Assembly: GCA_023614405.1 (NCBI GenBank)
Contig: CM042691.1
Span: 169,480,927-169,544,926, forward strand
Direction: 5' to 3'
DNA: 64,000 nt
Source: Avena insularis
Lineage: Eukaryota; Streptophyta; Magnoliopsida; Poales; Poaceae
In this document: piece by piece, positions 23,701 through 34,381 of the stretch
Layout of the letters: every line of letters starts with the position of its first letter
How positions within the stretch are numbered: the first letter of the stretch is position 1
The notes under the pieces: generated by a model
Told to the model about the DNA's origin: nothing
The model's input: the letters and a program-made list of their open reading frames with translations, nothing else
Databases searched by the model: none
Position numbers and translations under genes: made by a program

Positions 23701-24747
23701 ATTAATAAGTTTAGAGTTCTAATTGTAATTACTCACCCTAGGGTTTAAGGTACTTACTATACTTATGTTCTTTTGTTGATGTGAATAGAGATTAATGGCT
23801 AAACCTATTGTCTTTATGTTTGTGATTTTAATAATATCACCATTTAAAGAAAAGTAGTGGAATTGTTTTCTACGATAACTTATGAAAAACCATTAATACA
23901 GATAGTTCCATAAGCACCTATGATAATAATGGTTGAATATGAAAAAGATGTGCTCAGGTGATTTGATATAGTAAATGGTTCTATAAACCATTGTGGAAAC
24001 AAGATGATATATCCATTATTTGAGATGGATACTCTATTTGGTTAAAGAGTTAGGGTTTAGTGTTTAACAAGGATTCCTGTATTCCATACTTCATAATTCC
24101 GGTCTTCTGATTAAGGAATTCCTTTCCTAGATATATTACTTCTCTATGTCCATCATCATGTACTAACATGATGAGCTTTGCTTTATAGAAACTTCTTATC
24201 CACCCTTTATTATTCTAAATCCATTTACAAATGCAATGTGCTTAACACTAAAGCTTTCATAATATTCTCATATTTATACTTGGCTATAACAACTATTCTA
24301 CTATTAATAATCTCTAACCCAACAAGTGGTTACCTCTAACTCCATTCATACCCTTCCTAAATCATCCATCACAAATACTACTCTAGTAGAGGTTTATACC
24401 AAGTTCTACTCTCCTCTAGTGTTTAATATTTCCCCAAGAGGAAAATACTACTTCTTTAATTCAATGTTGCTCTAACATTATTTTAATCATACTTACTTTT
24501 CTCTACTTAACTCCAATATCTAACATTCCAACCTCACATTATATTAATGTGACTTGTAATGACTAATCTAGGATAATATATCTATACTATGGTTCAATCA
24601 TGTTTTATCCACCAATGTCACTTATACTTGGTATAAGCATTCAATATATTGGTGAGTAAGGCATGATCATTATAATCCTTTAGGGTTTAGGTTTCCAATT
24701 GGCTAATCAAGGCTTCATCAATACAACACTACAGTTGTATTGAAATT
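20800..24747 (+). repeat. Long AT-rich repeat, copy Y
   Basis: AT-rich DNA (20930-22380), a GC-rich part (22380-23250) and AT-rich DNA again. It shares ordered blocks with copy X. Open frames in the GC-rich part (for example 22590-22952, minus) show no motif and are probably accidental. A strong hairpin lies at 22405-22430. The right side meets the cut end of E2 integrase near 24747, where a 9-bp inverted repeat (24719-24727 with 24734-24742) sits. Confidence 0.45.
22405..22430. repeat. Hairpin in copy Y
   Basis: GGTCACTGACC-AGTG-GGTCAGTGACC, an 11-bp perfect stem with a 4-nt loop, at the switch from AT-rich to GC-rich sequence. Confidence 0.75.
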
Positions 24748-25640
24748 AGCTTCTGCTGGTACATGGCGGATCTTTGGCATGCCAAAACACGCTCCTCCTC
24801 GAGAAGGTCCACATCTAGGCATCTGGATTCTTCAGCGTCATCTTCGTCGTAGGCGGCAACTCTTGGTGCATCGTGAAGTATGTCGGAAGGTAGAATGGCT
24901 TCTGCTCCATATACCATGAAGTAAGGGGTGTAGCCGGTGGATCTATTGGGTGTAGTTCGTAAACTCCATAGTAGATATGGAAATTCTTCCGCCCAGGATC
25001 TAGCTGCTCTATGTAGCGGTGCCTCAACACGTGGCTTGATTCCCTGCAAAAACTAATCCATTGGCTCTCTCAAACTGACCATTGGATTGTGGGTGTGCCA
25101 AAGATGCAAGGTCAAGTTGGATGCCCTTCTCCCAACAATAAGCCTCCACTTCTCCGAGTGACAAGTTGCTGCCATTGTCGGTGATAATGCTATGTGGGAG
25201 ACCAAATCTCACCACTAGATCCCGGACAAACCTGAGGGAAGTTGCCCCCATCAAGATTTCTAATGGGTTTAGCTTCTATCCATTTTGTGAATTTATCAAC
25301 TGCTACTAGCAGATGCGTAAACCCACATGGTGCCATCTATAACGGTCCCACCATGTCTAGCCCCCTGACTGCAAACGGCCAAGTTATTCGTATTGTTCGC
25401 AATTCTTCTGCAGGAACATGTGGTTGTCGGGTATAATACTGGCATCCCATGCGTGTCTCAACCAGCTTGTCGGCGTCCGCCTTCGCGGTCATCCAGTAGA
25501 ATCCTTGCCAGAAGGCTTTCGCGACCAACGATCGAGGAGCAACGTGATGCCCACAATCTCTGAGATGGATTTCGCGTAGGATTTCCATACCTTCTAGCTG
25601 GGAAACACACTTTAGGTATACACCAGTAGTGCTCATTTTG
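24748..25640 (-). pseudogene. E2 integrase, C-terminus lost
   Basis: Zinc-binding residues are seen in CGHHVAPRSLVAKAFWQGFYW, but the second Cys pair is altered (MGCQYYTRQ). The core has all three acidic residues: GLDMVGPL, then SIITDNGSN, then NGQFERANG. Several stops and frame changes split the core and the region after it, where FMVYGAEAILPSDI is still readable. The frame ends in foreign sequence at about 24747, so the GPY/F tail is lost. The enzyme would be inactive. Confidence 0.8.
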
Positions 25641-26330
25641 TAGAGTTGTCCATTGATTATGGTATAACCCTTTGCTCGTCATACTATTTGCCGTATTTCG
25701 ACTTTGTCGTCGGGCAAAGTTCCGTGTTCGAGATATTCCATGAACGGTTTTGTCCAAGCTGGAGGGACCTTTGCCACCATGTGGACGAAAGAGTAAGCTC
25801 TGTGCGGATTGTCGATGTCGGCTCCCTTCACGGATGGTGTACGTAGATGCTCTAGGAAAACTCCTGGAGGAATTCTTTTGCGCCCTGATCCAAACTTAGA
25901 CAGTAGATCAGCCGCCTTGTTTTGCTCCCTAGGCACATACTTGACTTCGTCGCCCAAGAAGCTTTTGGCTATCTCGTCCACTTCGTCTCGATATGCCGCC
26001 ATCATAGGGTTCCGCGCATTCCAGGTGCCATCCACCTGCTAGGCAACCAAGTCGGAATCTCCACAGCAAACTATGCGCTTGATGCCAATATCCTTGGCTA
26101 CACGTAGTCCGTGAATGAGTGCTTCATACTCCGGCATGTTGTTCGTAGCCTCGAAGTGGATCTGCAGAATCTAGTGTAGCTTATCTCCTGTTGGTGACTG
26201 TAGCAATACACCAGCCCCCGAGCCGTTGAGCAGTTTTGATCCATCAAAGTGCATCACCCAGTACTCTGGTTCCGGCAACGGGGTAGCATCTGGCATCTCC
26301 GTCCAATCTACGATAAAATCCACCAAGGCT
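25641..26330 (-). pseudogene. E2 second RNase H domain and linker
   Basis: Q-A-L-V-D-F-I-V-D-W begins next to the CACTA. It is followed by YWVMHFDGSKLLNGSGAGVLL, then a stop, then ATNNMPEYEALIHGLR, then VCCGDSDLVA, then REQNKAADLLSKFGSG. This is the additional RNase H fold of the Tat lineage. Two TAG stops replace expected residues near 26172 and 26041. The linker to integrase holds EHLRTPSVKGAD and LPDDKVEIRQIV. Confidence 0.8.
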
Positions 26331-26333
26331 TGT

Positions 26334-26600
26334 CACTACAAGAAATGTGGCAAACTATGACCTTCTGATAGTGACCGTGAACAAAATCGTCATAGATCTA
26401 TGACGATTTTGCACCAGAAAGTCATAAGCCATTCGAAGGGGTCAAAACCTTGAAAAATTAAGACGTTTTGACTCCAAAACGTCATATTTGCATTAGCTAA
26501 AATCGTCATAATATGACGGATTTAGCCTACGACATTTATTATAGCTGATTACGACGATTTATATTGGTCATAACGTCCAAAATAGAATAAAGTTGAGATG
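26334..26600 (+). repeat. CACTA left terminus and subterminal motifs
   Basis: The terminal inverted repeat is followed by inverted and direct copies of ATCGTCATA / TATGACGAT, for example AAATCGTCATAGATCTATGA at 26387 and more near 26501 and 26548. Such subterminal repeats are normally bound by the element's own regulatory protein. Confidence 0.75.
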
Positions 26601-26720
26601 AGTAAGCATTTGCCCTAGAATTTTCATCTATGTGGCATGTCTATGTATTATTTTTTTGCATATGTGGTATACCTATGTGTCAGGCCCCACAAACTGACCT
26701 CGTACACGCCTCTGAAATAA

Positions 26721-26805
26721 TAAGAAAAAAAGGCCCCAATGGGGACTCGAACCTGAGACCTCTCCATGGATAGAAGGAACCCAACCACCACACCAACACA
26801 TCTTA
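26721..26805 (-). other. tRNA-like RNA polymerase III unit inside the CACTA
   Basis: On the minus strand, an A-box-like TTGGTGTGGTGGTTGG (26796-26781) is followed by a perfect B box GGTTCGAGTCC (26753-26743) and a run TTTTTTTCTTA (26730-26721) that would end transcription. The expected T-stem does not pair well and no acceptor stem is seen, so this is a tRNA-derived relic or SINE head rather than a working tRNA. Confidence 0.45.
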
Positions 26806-27169
26806 GCTGATACATATCCGCACTAACATCATTTAACTATAACCCTAGATTGAAAATGGGCCTGGAGCCCATGTTACTCCTAATGGGCCTCGCTGAGAAG
26901 GTATATTTGGGCTGCCTTTCACCTTGGGGAACAGTAGATTAGGTCCGGTTAGTTTTTTTTCTTTTTTTGTGTTTTCATAATTCTTGTGTATCTTTCTCAT
27001 AATAACTCCAAAATAATTGATTTTTGTCTCTAAATTTTTATGAATTTCATTAGATCATACTAGGATGTTAATTATGAATAGTATGATTACTTTAAATGGT
27101 AGATCTACTAATCCCATATTACTCCATAGTAGGGACAATATCATAATTCAAAATATGTTTTTGAAACTA
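26806..27169. other. CACTA internal non-coding stretch
   Basis: AT-rich sequence between the tRNA-like unit and the tandem array. No open frame or motif of note. Confidence 0.5.
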
Positions 27170-29445
27170 GGGTTTTGAAGGTTCTTAGCTAGAGGATGAG
27201 CCTCGATAAACTTGCATTGGATTTTTTCAAAAATTCATCAGATAATGTACATTTAGTTCAAACCAGACCCACTTCCTATCGATTCGGCAGGAATTTGTCT
27301 TTTTCGCCATGGGTGGACGGAATGGTTTGAGATATCCCGGTTCGGATATTGTCTATTTAAGGTGGTCTATTATTTTTGAAAAATGCGGTGGTAGCATTTT
27401 AAATGAGCATTTTGGTGGTTGCTTCACAAAAAACCCGTTTTTTGCGCTCGGAAAATGGAAAATGGATTTTCTGTGTGTCAAAAAGGAAAACTTTCTCCTG
27501 CAACATTGTTATCCATCCCAAGATGCACACACATGCACAATACGGGTACATTATCACAAACTATGCCCTGATTCTAGCCATAACATTGGCCATTTGACCC
27601 GAAAGCCATGAAACCTCACACATGATAGGTAATTTTGTGAAGGTTTTTTTGAGACATACCCGATTTACTAAGTTTGGTATTTTTCCTTGCAACTATGAAA
27701 TATAATATGACACCACGCGAAGGATTTACATTGTTCGGGCCGTTTTTGAATTTCTTATGCCCGTTTCAAAATATGGTCAAAATGACGGGAGTGAAGGTTC
27801 TTAGCTAGGGGATAGTCCTAGCTAAACTTGCATTGGATCTCTGAAGAAACATCATATTGTGAGTTTAAAAATCATTTTTGCCAAAAATCAGGAGCATCGG
27901 ATAATGTACCTGTATTTCAAACCGGACCCACTTCCTACCGATTCGGCAGGAATTTGTCTTTTTTGCTAGGGGTGAACGGAAAGGTTTGAGATATCCCGGT
28001 TGAGACATTGTCTATGTAAGGTGGTCTAATATTTTTACAAAATGTGGTGGTACCATTATAAAACTGTCATTTGGTGGTTGCTTCACAAAACGCCCCGTTT
28101 TTTACGCTCGGAAAATGGAAAATGATTTTTCGGTTTGTCAAAAAGGAAAACTTCCTCCTGCAACATTTTTCTCCATCCCATGATAGATATGTGTGCACAA
28201 TATGGGCACTTTATCACAAACTATGCCCTGATTCTAGCCATAACATTGGTTGTTTGGTCCGAAAGCCAAGAAACCTCGGACATGATAGGTTATTTCTGAG
28301 AAGGTTTTTTCGAGACACTTGCAATATACCAAGGTTGGTATTTTTCCTTGCAACTATTTCATATAATATGACACCACGCGAAGGATTTGCATTGATCGGG
28401 CCGTTTTAGAATTTCTTATGCCCGTTTCAAAATTGGTCAAAACGGCGGGCACGGAGGTTCTTAGCTATGGGCTGAGACTCGTAAACTTGCATTGGATCTC
28501 TGAAGAAACAACATATTGTGAGTCTAAAAATAATTTTTGCCAAAAATCAGGAGCATCGGATAATGTACATGTAGTTCAAACCGGACCCACTTCCTAGCGA
28601 TTCGGCAGGAATTTGTCTTTTTCGCCAGGGGTGAACGGAAAGGTTTTGAGATATCCCGGTTGGGACATTGTCTATGTAAGGTGGTCTAATATTTTTACAA
28701 AATGTGGTGGTACCATTATAAAACTGTCATTTGGTGGTTGCTTCACAAAACACCCCGTTTTTTACGCTCGGAAAATGGAAAATGGTTTTTCCGTGCGTCA
28801 AAAAGGAAAACTTTCTCCTGCAATATTGTTCGCCATCCCATGATACATATGTGTGCACAATATGGGCACATTATCACAAACTATGCCCTGATTGTACCCA
28901 TAACATTGGTCGTTTGGTCCGAAAGCCATGAAACCTCGGACATGATAGGTCATTTCTGAGAAGGTTTTTTCGAGACACTTGCAATATATCAAGGTTGGTA
29001 TTTTTCCTTGCAACTGTTTCATATAAGAAGACACCACGCGAAGTAATTGCATTGATCGGACCGTTTTTGAATTTTTTATGCCCGTTTCAAACTATGGTCA
29101 AAACGACTGGCACGGAGGTTCTTAGCTAGGGGCTGAGACTCGCTAAACTTGCATTGGATCTCTGAAGAAACAGCATATTGTGAGTCTAAAAATAATTTTT
29201 GCCAAAAATCAGGAGCATCGGATCATGTACCTGTAGTTCAAACCGGTCCCACTTCCTACCGATTCGGCAGGAATTTGTCTTTTTCTCCAGGGGTGAACGG
29301 AAAGGTTTGAGATATCCCGGTTGGGACATTGTCTATGTAAGGTGGTCTAATATTTTTAGAAAATGTGGTGGTACCATTATAAAACTTTCATTTGGTAGTT
29401 GCTTCACAAAAAGCTCTGTTTTTTTGCGCTCGGAAAATATAAAAA
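27170..29445 (+). repeat. Tandem array of about 659-bp units inside the CACTA
   Basis: The landmark ACTTCCTANCGATTCGGCAG occurs at 27271, 27930, 28589 and 29251, giving spacings of 659, 659 and 662 bp. Each unit also has GAGATATCCCGGTT, CATTTTGGTGGTTGCTTCAC-like and GCTCGGAAAATGGAAAATG blocks. The first unit lacks the AAAATCAGGAGCATCGGATA section and the last breaks off after the CTCGGAAAAT block. Open frames within the units are short and shift between copies, so the array is non-coding. Confidence 0.85.
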
Positions 29446-32400
29446 AGGTGTTTTATGAACCGACCAATCAAATCACAGAAAATTGCCTCCCACAGATCAT
29501 CCCTATCAGCCTGATCTGAACCATTCAGTTCCGATCCAATGTCTGTCCTCTCACCCGAAGAAGCACACCCTACTACGAGTCCCCACCACACCCACGACCC
29601 AACTCGATCCCCTCTTCCTTCCCCGACGCAACCCTAACCGATCGAACCCTATCCTCTTCTGCTCGGACGTGAGCCACTCCCCTCCCCTACCCAAACACCA
29701 GCGCCGCCCCGTCTCTCCTGCCCTGGACCTCCTCCCTTCCGCCACTCCCCTCCCCGGACCTAACACCGGCGCCGCCCCGTCTCCCCCTGCCCTTGACCTC
29801 CTCCCTTCTGCCCTCCCCGACCCAAACCCTAACACCGGCGCTGCCCCGTCTCTCCGATGAATATCACCAACCACACCGCACCAAATGTTCTCCCCTCACC
29901 GCCATCACCACCACCACCCACCTCCTCTCTTTCCTTCCTCTCGCGTCAGATCGACCGCGAGGCCTCCCGAGCCAGATCCCCATTGATCGGAAGCCCTCAA
30001 GAGCCTCCCTTCTCCTTCCAACCCTGCATCGACCGGAGCCCTCCCGAGCCAGATCCCCACCTCTCTTCGTCAGGGGCTAGCCGCCACAGACGCTACTCCT
30101 TTGCCCTATGTTGCCGCCGGGAGCCTCATCGTCGAGTACGCGGGGTCTGGAGCATCCACTTCGAGTACCTCACCTACTTCGAGGCCCGCTTCATGGGTGT
30201 GGGGTGGGTGGGGGGTTGCTGCGCTATGGCTCCCTCACCAAGATCGAGGACACAGATCAGGCGTAACTAGTGCACCGACAACTCCTGGCTCGAGCTCCGC
30301 GTCGCAGGTTCCTCCCCACCACCGCCAATCCTGGTAACCCGACCGCCCTCTTCGCTCCCCCCTTCCAGAGTTCCGAATCTCGGTGATTCTTGCCTGGGAA
30401 TTCCTGTGATTGCTGGTACACCAGCGTAGGGGCTCGTCAGACTGGATACTGTTTTAGGATTTGTAGAGCCCTACTGGATATTGTGAAGGTCTTCTAGACT
30501 AGTGGATGCTCTATCTGCTTGTCCAAACAAAAATTGCTAGAGAAATCTCGAGTCCCTAACAATTTCCCCACCTCGAGTGCCCTGTTGGATCTCTTGGTGT
30601 CCCTTAGTCCGGACATATTGATGCTTGGTGTCCCATAGTCCCTTATTGGTGTGTTCTATTCAGTATATGCAAATGAGATGCTACTAATAGCTATTCGAGT
30701 TGCTCATGTAGTCTTTTATTCACAACTGACGATCATGGCTATGTATTGTGTGACTTTGACAACATAGATAGCATGGCTGTTGAGGCATTTAGATAGTAGT
30801 CATTGGATATGATTTGTATAAGAGAAATTCATGAGTTAATGGCATTATGTCACTCCTGTTCATTCTGTGGTGAGCAAGATAGAGTTATGTTTATGTATTT
30901 GACATCATAGATAGCATTGCTTTGTTGCTTGTGCTTTGGAAAACATATAAACTGATTAATATATTACCCATGTAGTGGAAGTTGATATAGTCGTTTTGGA
31001 AATTTTGGCTCGATCGTATTTCTAGATAGACATGTGTGGCTATATATAAACTAATTATATATTTTGGCTCGATCTGATCTCATTTTACTCTGTGATTGAC
31101 TATGCGCATAATTGGTTTCTATTTGAAAAGGAAAACATGGTCCTTGGTTTGTAGGAATAGTTTCATAGACTCCTTGTTTTGTATATGTCCCTGTGTATAG
31201 ACGCTTGATTGGTCATATTTTTCATTAAGAAACTAAACAAAATAGAATGGACGCAAGGCTTAATGTTTCTCTTACAAAATTGAAGGAGGGAAGTTGTATC
31301 ACCTACTGACCTAGAAATGAGTTATACATACTTGAACCAGTGCTCATTTGCATAAGTTGAGATGAATTTGTTGTGATCATTGATGGTACTATCCTGATAT
31401 AACTATGTACATTACTTCATTTCCTATTTGATGCTGAAGCAGCAGCATCCTTGATGCTTACTGACAATTACTTTGCTTAGTTGTTCTCACAGGTTGACCT
31501 AGTTCTGCTGCGGCGTGACGTCGCGGACGGAGGAATTCGCTGGGCTCGAGACGCGCTGGCCAGCCTCTGATGGAGTCTACCGGAGCTCGCGCTTTGGCCA
31601 CGTCCGCTTAACTTCTAGAGGTTAGTTGATTACCAACCTGTTCATCAATCTAAGCTTCTAAACCTTCTCCTTCTCTTGCTTTTTCAGATGCTTTGGATGA
31701 GTACCATATTTTTAGATAGTTGGGATTGCATCACTACAGGTTATAATGTATGTACAGACTGTCTTTATTTTTCAAACAACACCTGTAGCTTGTTGTGCTT
31801 TTGTTTAGCATTTACTTGAATGTGATGATTGAAGTTCTTATTTGTGCATCTAAATCTTCCACTGTAGTTCTTATTTATCCTATTTCTTTCTTGTCATGTA
31901 CCAACCTGTTCAACTATTTGTGTAAAATTTAGGTGGTTCATATAGTTTCTACTTTCTATCATGAATAGCCTGTAGCAATTTCATCTAATATTTCCTATGC
32001 TATGCTCCAGTTTTTTCTTCGAAATGCTATGCTTCAGGTTGTTGTATAATCTGTCGATGCTTTTTACAATCCTTTCATAGATATATGTTTAGAGTACTGT
32101 ACTGTACTTCTCTATTACTAGTTGGCAATACTTTACATCTATTTATTTTTCTAGCTGATCTATGTTATTTTTACAAGATATTGCTTTCTTTTCCAACTAA
32201 CAGCCATTATCACACTTTCATTTCTTTTACAGGAGCTCCAGGATGAAAGTAAAGGAAGAAGAAGCTTCATAGTCAGCAAAGAGTTGATGCTAGTTGTAAC
32301 TTCGTGGGAGTTTATGGCTAGTTGTATGTTTGTGGGTGTTTTGTACTATGGAATAGTTGTATTCTTGGGTTTTGTTAATTCTGTTTGATTGTATAGTTGT

Positions 32401-32470
32401 ATCTACATTTTACTTTTGTAGCTGTTTTGTATTCCTGGTTTATGTTTGATTGTAATATAATGAATGTGAT
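29446..32470 (+). other. Gene-like region in the CACTA with plausible introns, probably non-coding
   Basis: A GC- and proline-codon-rich start (29480-30340) looks like a 5' UTR and first exon. Then come AT-rich, intron-like DNA with a TTCTCACAG acceptor near 31491, a GC-rich exon-like block to 31619 with donor GTTAGTTG, more AT-rich DNA, a TTTCTTTTACAG acceptor near 32232, and a last block with GGATGAAAGTAAAGGAAGAA running to a polyadenylation-like AATATAATGAATG near 32455. No continuous protein can be read through the blocks. It may be the element's own decayed accessory gene or a captured host gene fragment. Confidence 0.4.
29701..29855 (+). repeat. GC-rich minisatellite, unit 68-69 bp
   Basis: GCGCCGCCCCGTCTC recurs at 29701, 29769 and 29838 (third copy GCGCTGCC), each followed in the first two units by a GACCTCCTCCCTTC block. 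About 2.2 units. Confidence 0.75.
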
Positions 32471-33035
32471 CTGGGCCATGCTTATCGAACTATCGATTAT
32501 TTAATGCATGTACTTTAGAAATGATCTGAATGTCAGTTGGGCTCTAAAAAGGCCACGACCCAAAAAAAATAGTGGACTGGAGCAGCGAGCAATACTACAA
32601 AAATGGTTGAAATAAAAAAATAACTGAAAGCTAAAAAGGCCTTGCCCATGAAAATAAAAGGGCCATAATATTGGGCTTGGCCCAAGCAGCAAACGGGAAT
32701 TGACAAGAAGAAATTAATGGACTGAATTTTGGGCTTGGCCCATGTAAACGATTGAAATGGATCGGGCTGATTCTGTGCCAGGTAGGATCTGCCATGTAGG
32801 ATCTGACGTGTCTAGGCTAGATGTCCCATGACGATATTGGATCATCATAGAGATTATGACGTTGCGAAATCGTCATAGACGTTTATGACGATTTCGCAAA
32901 AATCGTCGTTATAGTTCATTTGCGACGCCCAGCTTTCGACGATCTCAAAATCGTCATAGAATCGTCATAAACGGACTACTATGATGATCTTGTGATGAAA
33001 ATGGAGGGTCATATATAGACTGATTCCTTGTTGTG
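32471..33035 (-). repeat. CACTA right subterminal region and terminus
   Basis: Non-coding. From 32828 to 32970 it is packed with ATCGTCATA and TATGACGAT copies in both orientations, like the left end. It closes with CCTTGTTGTG at 33035. Confidence 0.75.
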
Positions 33036-34381
33036 TGTGACTTTATAGCGGCGCGTCTCTTGTAGGTGATCTCGAAGGCGGCAAGTTCACTGCCCCACTT
33101 CACGACACTTCCCGTAGCGTCGCTGTTGTTGATAATGTCGGATAGTGGAGTCTTGCTCACCACTGTGATTGGGTGCTCCTGAAAGTAATGCCTCAGCTTC
33201 CGACAATCAAGGAATACTCCAAAAGCTATCTTTTGGTAGTGCGCTTTTGACTCCGTCAAGACCTCGCTCACATAGTAAACTGGTCGTTGAACTCCGTGCT
33301 CATAGCCTGGTTCCTTCCGCTCTACCACGACGACGATGCTGATTACCCGGTTGGTTGCCGCCATGTATATTAACAGGGGCTCTCTAGGGTCGGGTGCTGC
33401 AAGGATGGGCGTTGAGGAAAGAATCTCCTTTAGCTGCTTCAATGCTGCATCTGCTTCGTCCGTCCTTGTGAATTTATCCGCCTTCTTCAGCAACTTGTAC
33501 AGCGGCAGAGCCTTCTCTCCAAGTCGGCTGACGAACCGACTAATTGCTGCAACACAACTTGTTAGTTGTTGTATGTCCTTTAGGCATGTCGGACGGTTTA
33601 TATTTAAGATGGTCTTGATTTTATCTAGGTTGACCTCGATTCCACGCTGGGAAACGATGAAACCCAACAATTTGCCGGTTGGAACCCCGAAGACGCACTT
33701 CTTAGGGTTAAGCATCATGTTGTATTTTTGGAGATTATCAAAGGTTTGTTTTAAGTCGGAGATTAAGTCATTTTACTTTTTAGACATCACCGCGATATCG
33801 TCCACATAGGCGTGAACATTCCAACCAATTTGGTCGTGAAGGCAACATTGCATTGTCCGCTAGTACGCAACACCTACGTTTTTCAGCCCAAAGGGCATTA
33901 TAACATAGGAAAATGTGTCGTATGGGGTAGTGAACGAAGTGTCCAATTGGTCTGACTTCCTCATCTTGATCTGGTGGTATCCTGAGTATGCATCGAGAAA
34001 ACAAAAAAGTTCCGAGCCAGCCGTCGAGTCAATGACTTGGTCAATACGAGGCAAAGCAAACGGATCTTTGGGACATGCTTTGTTCAAGCCGGTGTAATCA
34101 ACGCACATTCTTAATTCTTTGGTTCCCTTTTTGGGGACAAGTACTGGATTGGCCCCCCATCGGGTGTGAAGGACTTCTCGGATAAATCTATCCTTAAGTA
34201 ACCTAGCTATCTCTTTACCAATGGCGCATCTCTTCTCGTCTCTGAAGCGTCGTAGAGGTTGTTTCACTGGTTTGCATTTTGGATCAATGTTTAAGCTATG
34301 CTCGGAAAGTTCCCTAGGTACACCTTTCATATCGGCAGGTTGCCAGTCAAAGATGTCCCTATTCTCGACAAGCGCGCTTTC
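33036..34381 (-). pseudogene. E2 reverse transcriptase and RNase H
   Basis: On the minus strand the RT reads VPKKGTKELRMCVDY, ALPRIDQVIDSTAG, FLDAYSGYHQIKM and VIMPFGLKN, then YVDD at 33808-33797. The thumb follows (KKCVFGVPTGKLLGFIVSQ), then the first RNase H (PLLIYMAATNRV, RPVYYVSEVL, YQKIAFGV) and KWGSELAAFEITYK. Three stops interrupt it, near 34382, 33860 and 33772. It is otherwise well preserved up to the CACTA insertion. It is closer in sequence to E4 than to E1. Confidence 0.87.

Larger units (their letters stand above)
26334..33035. mobile_element. CACTA DNA transposon (6702 bp) inserted in E2
   Basis: The left end is CACTACAAGAAATGTGGCAA and the right end, read on the minus strand, is CACAACAAGGAATCAGTC. 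Both termini soon reach CTATGACC / ATATGACCC. The element is flanked by identical 3-bp duplications TGT (26331-26333 and 33036-33038), the size CACTA elements make. Removing the element and one TGT restores the E2 reading frame (I-K-S-Q-A-L-V-D-F). Inside are a tRNA-like unit, a 659-bp tandem array and a gene-like region with plausible introns. I see no TNPD-type transposase, so it is probably non-autonomous. Confidence 0.88.

Noticed and set aside
26721..26805. A functional tRNA gene on the minus strand
   Set aside because: The B box is perfect, but the T-stem pairs poorly and there is no acceptor stem or clear anticodon arm.
27170..29445. CRISPR-like or protein-repeat array
   Set aside because: Units are about 659 bp, not short spaced repeats, and the frames within them are not conserved.
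29483..30270. Proline-rich host protein gene
   Set aside because: The two frames are low-complexity, overlap a 68-69 bp minisatellite and have no motif; better seen as a leader/exon of a CACTA-internal transcript.
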